Part shown: positions 12,401 through 26,600 of the stretch, in pieces | Numbering within the stretch: the first letter of the stretch is position 1 | Layout: the number at the start of each line of letters is the position of its first letter | Assembly (NCBI GenBank): GCA_026874595.1 | Contig: CM049309.1 | Location: 44,841,079 to 44,905,078, forward strand | Direction of reading: 5' to 3' | DNA length: 64,000 nt | From: Sipunculus nudus | Taxonomy: Eukaryota > Annelida > Sipuncula > Golfingiida > Sipunculidae | Made by a program: the position numbers and the translations under genes | The notes under the pieces: model-generated | Databases searched by the model: none | Told to the model about the DNA's origin: nothing | What the model saw: the letters and a program-made list of their open reading frames with translations, nothing else

Positions 12401-15400
12401 TTTCACATACAATGTGAATTAATTCTTATACAGTACCTAATCCACATACCTGGCTACAGGTTATTGTATGGATGATTGATCTTGATTATGATAAAATACA
12501 TTTTCCTACTGATTCAGTTAAATCTGAGAACTTAAAGTGCATCTAAGCAATAAACATTCATGCAGTAAATGAGGGACCATTTTGTGTTTTTCATGCAGAG
12601 TGGGACATCAAGGCATATGTGGCAGCTCAGAAAGAGAAAGACAAACAAATCGAAGCGGTGCTACATAAAATCCTTCAGGAGCTCAAGGTACTATATGCAA
12701 ACCACGCACCCCAGCTCAAGCCCCGCATGGCCCGCCAAGCAGCCCCACCGACCACACAGTCAGAGTGCGTAGACCCAGTGGAAGACATGTTCAACATCTT
12801 GGAGGGATCAGCGCTTGTGCCTTTTATGGAGGTAAGATGTCACTCATGGCAGGTTAATTTTAGCGCCATATTGGCCCTCTGACAAACCTACCAGATAACT
12901 GGTTGTCAGAGTGCCTTTACATCTAGGTTTGAGGAATGCATTATAAGGCCCAATGAGGATGCAAATATTTTCATCATTTTTGAAAATGCCTTATGGGCTT
13001 CAGGCACACTGTAAATTGACATAAACAAGACTAATTGTTAGCATTTTTAGTATACTTTCTAACAGCACCAAACATGAGTGAGAAAAGTTGCATTTTAACT
13101 CGTCATATTGGTAAACCCTTCCCATGTTCATTGAATTTCTGACTGCATGAATACAGGCATGGCTGGAACGGGTTACCAGATGCAGCCAGCTTGTACGCGA
13201 TACAGGAAATGACTCGTTACCATAGAGACTGAGTTTCAGGTTTGGTAGTTAGTTCACATGTATTCTCTTGTGTTAATTCATCATTTGTAGCATAATGTTA
13301 AGATAATGGGCAGTTTACCACAATGTGAATGCAAAATGATGGAAGAACACTGCAATGCATTCTTAGAAAATGCCTGGATCACGACTCAAGTAAACTTACC
13401 AGCCCAATAATCAATGCCTACTGAGTCTGGTTGTCATGGTTAGGTTGATATATGCTGGTGTAACCCCAATATTAGGGCTGTAACAGTGCATCAAATATAT
13501 GAAGCTCTGAATTGAAGCCAGTCATTAATCAATAATTATATAGGGAATGATGCCTTTTTGATCTCTTGCCCATACCTGAGAACAGATAACAGAGACCGGT
13601 ATGTGTGATGTAACAAGTGCTTGTGTTTACACCTCATAACCCACATGAAATGTTTATTCATTAATCTATGAGGAACTTTATCATAGCTTTCTCTACATAA
13701 AGGCTTAAGTACATTATAATTTTCATTTTAACATCATCTGGGTAGAAAATTTTCAGAAGAAATACTTCTCTGATAGAGGATTATGCATGTTTTCAATAAT
13801 TTAAAAGATCATTCTTGACTTGTAGTGAGAATTAAACATGCCTATCAAAAGTGTCTTATTTTATATAACTCCACTAGAAAACCATGTAGCTGACATATTT
13901 GTCATGACTTTGAAACTTGTATGCTAAAAACGGAACTGGGTGTAAGTCAGGATTATTGGCATTTATGATAAACTTTGCCATTTTGAACTGCTATTTCGTC
14001 ATTTTCAAACTAGCTTAGTTTGTGCTTGGGAAAACAACAACAAGCTGTGAAGGACAAAGCAGACCAGGCATTACATGGCCAAATTACAACTTTCATACAA
14101 TTAGGTCAGGTAGATATGATGTCCCCATGGACCTTTCATGTGTCATGAGTGCAAAACACGAGGCAAATTTGTGTCGAGAGTGCAGTGCGGGGCTCTTTAA
14201 TTGAGCAACAGGTTTACTTGATAAAAAGCTTATCATATAAAAAGACATTGAATTTTTTAAATTCCTAGTCATTCATTGACAATTCATGCATTGAAAATTT
14301 TCAGGCTTATTTTTTGTTTACATTTGTTTGATGGTAAAAATCCTGATAAAATGGCTATAAAAACTTAAGCAGTTGTTTATAGAAGTATTAGTTTTGCTTT
14401 GGATGTAAATTATAGGCTAATTTTGTTTTCATTTTATTATCATGTTGGGTGGCAGGAATAAGCACTTTTTTCTGTCTCCACAGTTCTAATTACAGGTTTA
14501 AATAATGTTGAATTGCACTTTCTTTCAGAGTTACCTGAAGGCAGACTCATTTCTAGAAATCTGTCGCCACACATCTGTAAGTATTTAATATTACTATTTA
14601 TGTGCATTTAACCATATTGTAAATTTTTAAAAAATATTTTGTATATCATAGAAACCACAGCAAAAATCAGTTACTTTATGAAGTAAATGTTATCATGGCC
14701 TATTTGAGTTTACAGGCCAGTAATACTTTTGACATTATTTGAAATCTTAGTGAATGCTTTGTGATGAATACATTTCCTGGTGAGGGGTCGGTCTTCCTCA
14801 GAGCTGCCCTCATGAACGGAACTCCGTCCTTATTCTGAAAGCATGACTACAGTATGATAAATATTATATCCAACACAATTTTAATACAAATCATTACCAT
14901 TAGCCAGTGAAGGAAAATTACTGCATCTTCTCCATATATTAAAAAAAATAAAGAAAGATTGGACCAAGAAACTCATGTAGATGGAGTTGTGGCTGCTTTT
15001 AAACTGAGAAATGTCAGCAGATATCAGCACAATAAATCAAGAAAAAAATCTGCTGCCTGCACCTACAATATCTAAGGATTAGAGATGCAAAATACCAGTT
15101 TAAATGAATAAAACCTGTCATGTATACAGCTGAAGGTAACTAAGATTACTGAGATGTTTATAGAGATTAGCAAGGTGGTCAAAAAGTCTGAAGATATCCA
15201 AGAAACTGGAGTCTATATAAATGAAGTCATAATAAAGTTGTATTCATGATGTAGTCTTGAATCCTACTGATGAACAATTTCAGCATCTAAATCAGTTCAG
15301 CTTCAGTAATAACCCTTTGTCCGTCATACACTCTATGTCACGCTGAAGCTGGAAAGTTATATGATTTCTTTATGGGTAATCCTTCTTTTCAAGTGGATTT

Positions 15401-18400
15401 CACAGTGTAAGATCCTCATCTATTGTGACTTATTTAGCCGAACATCATGGGCCAGGGGCGACTTGCTTTGGTGGTTATCATGATTTCACATAATAAATTT
15501 ATTTTTAATCACCTTTACTTTGTTGTGAAAGATTACTTTTGTATTTTCAGGTATATAAAGTCATAGTTGATGTGATCAAAGAAATTGGTGAGTTTATTTT
15601 TACTTTGTATCTTATTTTACTTCATAAGATTTAAGAATTTACTTTATTTTGGTGATTTTCATTAAATGCTTTGTTTTAAATTGTGTTCCAGACCAGTCAG
15701 ATGGCATCATCTTTTGCTTATGTCCAATCTGAAGATGAATTAAACATGAAAGTGGAAGAAATACATGTGGTTCATGAATCACATTTTCTGATGTGTGTGT
15801 GTGTTTGTGCTGTCAATTTCACTGTTTTTTAGCGAACCTGTGAGCTTATGTGATGGTGCGGCGGCGTCCGTCGTGCGTCATGTGTCGTGCATTGTGGGTC
15901 GTGCGTTGTCTGTACGTTAACCATAGCTATCTCAAAAACGGCAGGAGCTAGCATCACCAAATTTTTTGCAAATATTCAGTCATCCAAAAAACTATATCGG
16001 ATTTCGTTAATTTTTTTTCTAACTGCATTTTCTTAGATTTTAAGAAAAAGCTAAAAAAACTTTAAAAATCTTCTTCTCTGAAACTGTCCAGCCAAATTGT
16101 CCAATATTTCACAGAAATGATCCCTGGAACAATCTTTCTCAAGTTTGTTCGAATGGTTCCAGTTCGGAGATTTTTGGTTACAGGAGGTTGAACTTTGTTA
16201 ACTGTGCAAAAAAGCATATTAAAATTTAAATCTCAGAAACGGCTGGAGCTATCATCACCAAATTTTATGCCAATGTTGGTCACATGAGTCATATCTGAAA
16301 TTGAGGTATTGGTGGCGCCACCTGCATCAGCCTTTTTTGAACGGGGTCATCAATGCCTGTGTCACACTGACAGCTACAAATAACTTCTTCTTTGAAACGA
16401 AATGGCCAAATTGTTTAATATCGCACAGAAATGATCCTAGGGTAGTGCTTTCTGAAGTTTGTTCAAATGGTCTCAGTTCAGTGACTTTTGGCTAAGTTAT
16501 GGGAAGCTGAATTTAGTCATATGCCATAACAGCCCATTTTAGCTAAGTGGCTACAAAAATCTACTCTTCAAAAACCACTGGGCCAAATTCTTAAATCTCA
16601 CACATTAATTATCCTTAGATGTTGATAATTCAAGTTTGTTCAAATGGTCTCAGTTCAGTGACTTTTGGCTGAGTTATGGGGAGCTGAATTTAGTCATATG
16701 CCATAACAGCCCATGTTAGCTAAGTGGCTACAAAAATCTTCTTCTCAAAAACCACTGGGCCAAATTCTTAAATCTCACACATTAATTATCCTTAGATGTT
16801 GAAAATTCAAGTTTGTTCAAATGGTTTTGATTCAATGATTTATGGCTGAGTTATGGGAAGCTGAACTTTGCCATTTTGTTGTATTTTCCCATATGAGTTA
16901 TAAACCTACAAAACGTTTTTCGACTGATGATGATACTGAGGTCAGTTTGTTTAATATTTTGCAAGAATAATTCCCTGAATCATTCTTATAATAATTGTCT
17001 TTTATGGTTCCAAAAAATGAATTTGGCTGAATTATAAAGATTGAATTGAGTTATTTTACCAAATATGTTAGCTGTGTGAAGCAGATACATCTAGCCTAGC
17101 TAGCACCAGTTTATCAGCATCCATTACATCATGCCTCTAGACATTTAGTTTTCAGTTTATCTATGGAAAATATTGACAAGAATGTTTTTAAAAGCTTTTA
17201 AAAAATGTAGATTTATGATATTACATATCATCTGTACACTAACTCATAATTTCTCAGGAATAGCAGGAGCTACCATCCCCAAATGTTATGCAATTATCTG
17301 TCACATATCAAATGTTGATGGATTCATCTTATTTTTGCTATCTGCATTTACTTAGATTTTACAAGGAAAAAGCTGAAAAAAACTTGTAAAAGTCTTCTTC
17401 TTGTAAACAGTCCAGCCAAATTGTCCAAATTTTACAGAAATGATCCCAGAGGCGAGCCCTCTCAAGTTTGTTCAAATGGTTTGTGTTGGATAAATTTTAG
17501 CAGAGTTACATAACAGGCCAAGATTGTGTACGTTTCTTGAATAGGTTTAGAAACTGCCAACTGTTTCAGATTTGGCAACAGATCAAGAGTTCATTCAGTG
17601 CAGCCAAATATAGGTCAACAGTTCAGTCAGTGCAGCCAAGCACAAGGCATGTGATCACCTCATGGGCAGCATGTGATCATCTCATGGGTAGCATGTGATC
17701 ACCTCATGAGTATCATGTGATCACCTCATGGGTGTCATGCCCCTCAGGGCTGCATATGGAGCCAATCTGTGAGCTTATGCAATTGTGTGGCTACTATTTC
17801 AGATTTTGCAATAGGCAAAAGGTCAGCCTGGATTTATTTATAGCTTTGGCAGACTGCCAACTGTTTCAGATTATGCAACAGGTCAAGAGTTCACTCAGTG
17901 CAGCCAGGTACAGGTCAAAAATTCACTCAGTCTAGCCAGGTGCAGATCAAGAGTTCACTCAGTGCAGTAGCCTGAGCCAGTAATTTGTCACAGTACACTC
18001 GGGGCAACAGCCTTTCTCACCTAAGCCTGGTCAGCCCCGTGCATCAGACTAAAGGTAAGTTTGATGTATTGGCCTGATATTCTGACCTGTCTATGTGTTT
18101 TATGGCTTTCTCGTTCACAAGACAGGTGTCGCCATCTACAATGACTTTTGCCAAGTGTATTTGCCTGCTTAATTCTACAGAAGAATTTGATATATCAGCC
18201 TGAAATTGGGCATATGTGTGCATGTCAAATAGCTTTGTTGTATACAAGACTGGTGGTGCCACCTATAATAATTTTTGTGTTGTGTGCACCCATGCCAGAA
18301 TTTCAGCAGTGATGTTTGTGTATTGTTTCTTGTTCAAAATGTTTAGTACTTGCATTGTTCATATATATGAAAAGTAGTGGTTCAGCACTGAAGCGTTATA

Positions 18401-21400
18401 CCTGGTGTATTTCCCAATGCACAGGTTTGCATTAGGCCTGTTGGCCTTGTTTACCATATATGTCACAGCTTTCTGTTTAGTGTCTAGATTAGCTCCCCCC
18501 CCCCCTCGCCAGTGATGCACATTTTCTCGTGGTGGCTCATTGTTTACAATATCTTTGCAGCCTTACAAGCACAGCTGCTCCCTCTGGTGTGTAAGCTGCC
18601 AGGTCAGAGCCAGTCACTGTACGACCTTCTGAAGAACCTGGAGAGTAAGGTAGGACACAGGGACATGCAGTTTAAAAGGTCCTTCTCGACTTGTAGTGAG
18701 AAGTAAACATACCTATCAAAGGTGTCTTATTTTATTTAACTCCGCTAAAAAAACATGTATCTGACATATTTGTCATGACTTTGCAAATTGTTTGCTAAAA
18801 ACGATACCAGGTGTCAGACATGATTATTGGCATTTTTTCCATAAACTTCACCATTTTAAACTGCTATTTCGTCATTTTCAAACTGGGCTAGTATGTGCTT
18901 TGGAAAATAACAACAAGCCTTTTAGGACAAAATGGGCGTTTTAGACCAAGCATTATTCGGCCTGTTTACAACTTTCATACAATTAGGACAGGTAGATATG
19001 ATGTCCCCATGGATCTTTCATGTTTGGTGAGTACAGAACACTAGGTTATATTCATGTTATGAGTGCAAAACCCTCGATAGAGCCTCTTTAATGTTTACTG
19101 AACTGATGTAAAGGGACTCCCTGCACTGATAATGCCACAAGAAATGCATGATGGGAAATTTCCCAAGCTCTTAAGTGATTCCAGTGCAGCTCTAACTTAG
19201 AGCTGGGCTTTTGATTAAGATTTTATGGTGCTTCTTATAAATGTACAATGCAGATATTTGTTTGTTTTCTGTAACAGGAAACAACTTGTCACTCAATCTT
19301 ACCTATTATTGCCAGAATTCTTTTCACCAAAAGTGTTTTTTTTTTAAATGCTCCCTCATACTAGCACTATATCAGTAAATAACATTGTAAAAAAACTGAT
19401 AATTTAAAAGGAATATGAAATCAGTAAACACATATATACACATATGCACTCTAGGAAGCATCTCCTTGTAGCATCTTACTATTACAAACACCTCGAGGCA
19501 GTAGACATTGGGGTCAGTAACTCTCTAACAACAGCTGAGTTCATCAGTGTAACGGGCAAAATCTCCCACCAGTGTCTGTAACAGGGAGTTGCCTACATTG
19601 ACTATCTGCTCAATGTACCAGGCCTTTTCTGTTGTTTGTTCAGAGGATTACACATAAGTTAGGTGTCTTTTTTGCAGGCAAATGTATTACTGCAGCATAT
19701 GTGCAAAGTGGGCAACGGAAGCATCCCAAAGCCACCTCGGCGGGAACGGGAAGGCAAAAAGAGCAAAGACAAGGGCGGAGGGGAGGTCCTGCAGCAGGAG
19801 GGGCCGTCAACGAGCGCTGGTCACCCAACCCAAGAAAACTCAGCGGAGGAGAAGTTAGCAAGGTGAGTGAAATTCCCAGGCCTGTATCCACTCTGAGATG
19901 GGCATGTACAGTGTACTCTAGTGGTTGGGTATTTGAAGTTGTTCTTCACTTAGACTTTGGTTATCACACTCTCACGCTCGCAGACTCGTAGCTGACACTC
20001 TAGGTCTCTGCCCCACTGTTGTTGTGAACACTTTGGAACATCTAAATGAAGTGACACTCTCTCTCTCTCTATTGTGATGACTCACCTGTTGGGATGCTCA
20101 CACAGTGGCAGTAGCAGCAGCAGCAGCCTTCACCATCCCCTTCATCCTCCTCATCTTCCATCTTCCCTGCTGGTGAACTTGTGAAGCAAACCACCTTCAG
20201 CCAGAAACGCCTTCATTGCATACAGTTAAACGTTGTTGTTATGCTTAAGTTTGCCTATTTGTAAAACATCCTTTTTTCAGATTTTGAATTGTCTCATTCA
20301 GATATTTTCTTTTGTCAAAAAAGAAGTTAAGTAGAATTTATTTAGGACAGTAAGCAGGCAGTGGAACCATAAGGTTTGGAAATAAATATTTGTAGAACTG
20401 TCCATGAGAATGCAGATAATTATCTCCAGGTTCAAGGCAAAACCAAAGTCAGTAATACTTTATCATAATGTCTTCATTTTAATATGGTTACCTTTGTCCT
20501 CTGTTTAAGATACACTAGGCATTTACCAGGCCAGCATTGCCAACATAGGCCATTGGCCTTACCAACGAGAAAAGAAATTATGAACAATAATTATACCTCA
20601 CTCTTTCTCTATAACCTCACCCCAGGATTACATGACAAAAACATATAATTTTTGTTAATGTGTAAGTTGAATTTGTTGGTGTGTTTGGTACAGCATTTTC
20701 AAGTATCAGATTACCCAGGTTTATTTGTTCTCAGTTTATAGAGGAGAGAGATAAAACGCTTTGATAGCTGTAGCTATGCAGAGGATTGTGATGTTCTTGT
20801 TTTAACTTTAGTCATCAGACTCTCTCAATCTAAAGATCAGGTGATTTCGCAGGTAGAAGATCAGTTTATTTTGTTCTTAAATCTTATGGTTGTATGTACA
20901 TTTAGAACTCTAGCTGTTTATGTCAAGATTATTTCAGAAGAACTCCAGCATATTAAAAAAGAATAAACTACAGATTACAAACTGATTTCTATTTAACTTA
21001 AGATAAACCAGGCATTTATGTGTATCTGGTTTATGGTATATGGCTCTTGGTTAATTACAAGTTGTGATATTAAACATTATTATGTGAACTCTTTATCATT
21101 GTAATTGCACAATGAAATTATTTTGTCAACTGATTTCCATCACGGTGCCCATGTGACATTCAACAGCTTAATATTTTGTGATTTTTGCTGCATAGCTGGA
21201 AACTGGCTAGGTAACTGTGATTATTCATTGTATTCCTGGCATAAAGTTATGCATGGCTTTATGCTTACCATATACTGAGTTAGCAGGTCCAATAGCCTCA
21301 GAAGTATATCTCTGATACAATCTCAAGTCATGGGAACAATAAAATAATTGATTCTAGAACCTACAGATTAACTGTTGATATTTAGCTCTCACAGTAAAAT

Positions 21401-23595
21401 CATCTGTTAGTTAAGTTCCATAGAACTTGTACCAGGATTTTTTGTTCTGGAGGCAAAAAAAAACTTATACTAAATTCTATATATACATGTACTGATTTAC
21501 TGCATGGATTAAGATGATTTTGTGGTAGAATATGTTCTTCTAAACTACTATACCACAAATAAGCAATGGTATTGTTAGTTGTTTATAACTTTTTCCATTT
21601 TTTGTTCTGAGACAGCACTATAGTAAATCATAGGAAAACACAAAAAGTGCCAAGAAATTCTTTGTAGCTCAGAGAAAACATGTTGTTTCTTGTACCATTT
21701 GCCAGTTTTCCCCATCTACAAGTACAAGAAAGACGTGTCAGAATAAAGGAATTTTCAAACTGCACTATACAACATCATTCACTACAGCTGTTCACTTTCT
21801 GCGAGGTGTTCAACACTGCACAAGTGTGATTGCTTGGTTGACAAATGGACCTTGATCTGCATAAGTTTGTCCTTTAAAACTTTCTTCTTATGTCATTTCA
21901 GGCTTCACACACACTCATAAAATCAAATGCTATGGCAGTACTCAAATTTAAGTTCATATGTTTTATGGTATGATGATTAATGATTTTTATCCAACAAGAA
22001 TCGTATTCTCATTCCAAGAATTTAGGTTATCAACATAATGTTTCAGGGAAAATATCATCCTAGGCTTAATGTCACAGTTACAAACTAAAGCTCCTTTTAC
22101 TCTAATAAAGTACCCCTCTGAGGAATTATCCACAGTGTCATGAGTTCAGCTCTGTCTTGTTCATTTCACCATGATAAAACTTCAGTTCAACAGTGACTTT
22201 CAGCATTTATGAAAAACAGCATATGCACAGAACATAATCCTTTCACAAATGCTGATCTTAAAAGTCTGTAAAAAAAATGAGAAAAATGTTTATAATTAGT
22301 CCCCATATATTTGGATTTAAGAGCCTGAAGTCCTCTAAGTGAATACCAACTCTCTTCACTTGACAGCACCTAAATTCTGGTTGCTTATGCTATTATTAGC
22401 ATCATGCTAATACAGGGCTGTGAAGGGAAAATGGGGTGCAAGGCAATCCTCAGGAAAGGGGTTATTGCAGCAGTCTAAGGATCTACGACACCAAAATCTG
22501 ACAATTTTAGCTAGGTCCAGTTACTGCACAAAGTTTCATCTAAATCTTTAAAATAAGGCAAACCCAGGTTAAAACACAGCCCCCCCATAAGACAAACCCT
22601 AGTTAAAACACAACCCTCCATAAGACAAACCCTAGTTAAAACACAAACCTCCATGAGACAAACCCTGGTTAAAACACAACCCTCCACAAGACAAACCCTA
22701 GTTAAAACACAAACCTCCATAAGACAAACCCTAGTTAAAACACAACCCTCCATAAGACAAACCCTAGTTAAAACACAAACCTCCATGAGACAAACCCTGG
22801 TTAAAACACAACCCTCCATAAGACAAACCCTAGTTAAAACACACACCTCCATAAGACAAACCCTAGTTAAAACACAAACCTCCATGAGACAAACCCTGGT
22901 TAAAACACAACCCTCCATAAGACAAACCCTAGTTAAAACACAAACCTCCATAAGACAAACCCTGTTTAAAACACAACCCTCCATAAGACAAACCCTAGTT
23001 AAAACACAAACCTCCATGAGACAAACCCTGGTTAAAACACAACCCTCCATAAGACAAACCCTAGTTAAAACACAAACCTCCATAAGACAAACCCTTGTTA
23101 AAACACAACCCTTGATTTGGGAGGAAACAAACCAGGTTTTAGTAAGAGCTGTATTGTATGCTTTTGTTGTGGGTCACAGTTGGCATCAGCCTAAGTCAGT
23201 TTATTCAGTGAAATAACTGCAGTTGTTGGCCAGCTATTTGAGAACCTGTTGACAAAGTTGACCTGTTGGCACCTGCTGTTCATTGTTTATTTGCTCAGCA
23301 GTTTTTGCATTGTTCTTTGTGGCATGATTCTGCTGGCATCCATTGAAACCTTGGCATGCTGCCCCTTGGGCTTAGATTTCCATGGCAATGTTCGATGATC
23401 TAGTACATTACATATGTTAAAGAGAATTTTTGGTTTTACAGTGGCAGATTTATGTTTTTAATTTTACTTTTCAGTGTAATGCATTTGTCATCACTGTTTT
23501 CTCTACTATAACTTTGTATGTTAGAATCTGCATGTACAGCTTGTGTGTTATGTTGTGGCAACATAAATAACCACCATGACCAGATTTATATAAAC

Positions 23596-23649
<54 letters not shown>

Positions 23650-26600
23650 TATATATATATATATATATATACATATGAATCAGATGACCAATTAAAGGCT
23701 AGATTATCTGATATCAAAATTGTATCCAGATGACAGAAAATAATCACAAATCATCAAAATTCTCAGAGGCACTGTTCTGCTGTGCTTAGCAAAGAATTTG
23801 CCAATTTTTTTACATTATAAGACTTCAAATTAAACTGTATAATGTGTCAGATGTTTAGAGAAAGCTGTTTAGTCCCACCATGTATTTTGAGGAGTCAGAT
23901 ATGTCATTGTAGGTTTTTTCCTTCCATCTCCATTAAAGTGTGAAGGAATTCCTCATGTTCATAATATTTCAAAACCAGTACCTACAGAAGTTATGATAAA
24001 GCATATATTTTGTTTGTTAACATTTAAAATTTGCAGAAGTTTTTTGGTTATGTATCATTAATTGCAATACATTGGTGTTTTATAAAATAACCATAGGTTC
24101 CCAAAAGTACATAGCGTTTTCTCACAACCGAGGTTTTGTTTTCTATGTTTTATATTAGCAATATATAATATTATTGTGTTGGGCAAAGCTTGGAAAATAT
24201 GGTTACATTCATAAAAAAATTAGGTGAAATGTAAAATATTAAGCAGTACTTCATGTGGAAGTATTTAGTATGATTTTTATAATTTTTTTTCTTTGTTAAA
24301 AGAAAGTTAGTTATTGTCATTTATTACTTATTCTTTTTCAGAGAATTTCTGGTGCTTTTTAAAGATGTCACAGGTAAGTATGTTATACACGCATTAAGAC
24401 TCTGAACTTTACCTATGTATTACCCTTTCATCTTGAAATATTTCACGTATTTGAACTAAACAAAACATTTTAATGTGTATATATGTAAATTCATGAAGAA
24501 TGCCTGTATGGTATGGCTGTACAAGTATCACTATTACATGAATTACTGATGCTTGTGGTGGCTAAAATGGTATTTGGGCATTTTAGAGATTTTTTAAAAG
24601 GATTATATTACCATCTTTAACATATCATTACCAACATTTTATTATCTTATAATAAGGAGAAATGTATACTAATATGAAAAATAAGGCTTATAGAGTTTGA
24701 TAACAGAATATATTTCATATGTGATGGACAAAAATGCTCAAATATAGCTTGTGCAATGCATTGTTTTCTTGGTGACGTTGTCAACATCATGTATAATGTT
24801 ATGGTGGAAGATCAAAATTTGAGGGGACAAATTCAACTTAGGATACACAATGGCTCTCAAACAACACCACCTTTCATTTTATTACCCTTGTTTTTCTAAA
24901 AGTATACATCTCCTGTATATATAGAAGATTTCTTTTGTTTATAATTTGTGTTAAAGATTGTAAAATAAGCCATTGAAAAAAACTCTAAAATAACATTTAA
25001 CACTAAAATGCCCTAGTACATCTGAAGCTCAATTTTATACATGTTGAAGGTGGTTTCATTAATGAATAACTTTATTGAATAAATGAGTCGTTTTATTATG
25101 TTTTCACTGTCGAGTAATGGTTTTTCATTCAAATTGAAATTTTTAGATTAGTGAAATTAATTGTGTATTTTATCTAATTTGTATCAATTTCAGCATTAAA
25201 ATAACAAGCTGTAAGAAAAATGTATCCTAAACAGTTGGACAACATGCAGACAAAAACCCCTATTGTCTCCTTTCTAATTTTTTTTAATTAACTAAATCGG
25301 TGTGACATATGGTGAAACTGTTTTTAATAAAAAATGTTTTATTGAAAATTCAACTTTCTCTGTGGCAGGTGGCAGTCACTTATGTGCCATATCACATGAA
25401 CCATTGAGTCGGCAAATCCTTTAATGACCCTGTATGAGAAATTTAATCACATAGTTTCTCATGCATTTTGTTATGGGGTTCATATAAAAGTAGACTGAAC
25501 TGTCTCATTAGTGAAGCTTGCTTTTCTAGTGAAGAAGTTAGAATACCTGACATGTGCACCACTGATATGGGTTTGAATCCCGGATTGGCCCAATATTTTC
25601 CCCTGAGCAAAACGTTTACGTAACATATGGGGGCTCATCCCGGATAACAACAAACTTTGGGGCACCGTGAATGGTGGTTTGACCTTATTCACCTAAAACT
25701 GTAATTCCTGGGATAATTAATCTTGTTCTGATAGCAGAACGCTCTTAAGGGGTGTGTGTTACGGGGTGCATATAAAAGTGGACTGAACTGTTTTGAAAGG
25801 GAAGCTTGCTTTTCTAGTGAAGGGGTCAGAATGATGATGTGCTCCACTGATATGTGTCCCAATCTCTGATCATCCCAGTGTTAGGAGCAAAATGTTTATG
25901 TAACAATCGTTTTTATCAAATGTTCACATTTTAACCTGTTGTGTTGTGTTACAGAGGCTCTGAGCAGGAATGCAATCACACCTGATGGTCATCGAGAAGG
26001 AGACCGTGGAGACGCAGAGATCATGGACATCCATGTATCAACAGACGAAGTGAGTTAATAATAGGAGGCCAATAGTGTCTGTTAAATAAACATGTTACAT
26101 AAGTGACCAAACTAACTAATTAAATACAAATTGATAAAGCTTTATATAAGTTACCAAGCTAAGTCATTAAATAAATATTGATAGTGTTTTATATGAGTCA
26201 ACAAATTACGTTCTTAAAATACATATTGATAAAGTCACCAAATAAAAGTTCAAAAGTCACCAAATAAGTACCCTGAGAATTTTTAATTGGTTTGTTTTGT
26301 TTTTTAACCAAGGTTTTGATAAATATGGTTCCTAAATTGAATAAATTTATTATTTTACCTTGTCATTATTATGTCTGCTGTGTCAGTCAGGTTACTGTAA
26401 TTTCAGTTTAAGGTTTAAAATGAATGTTAAAGGTGCAGTGAATTGCAAGAAATTAGTAAATGTGTGATGGAAAGACCATGTTTTCAATAAATTCAGTGAA
26501 ATAACTGGCACTGTAGGTTTGTGTATTCGAAACACCATACAGTTGTCCCATTTACCTAAGGTAGCACCGACGGCAAAATACCCTTGAATAAAAATCAACC

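Noticed and set aside
13472-13500. Second hAT-like end (TTAGGGCTGTAACAG)
   Set aside because: No matching right end or target duplication found nearby.
22511-23216. Long overlapping ORFs of about 190 codons on both strands with an 11-residue repeat
   Set aside because: They lie over the 33-bp minisatellite; a period divisible by three keeps frames open on both strands. No intron, start context or family resemblance.
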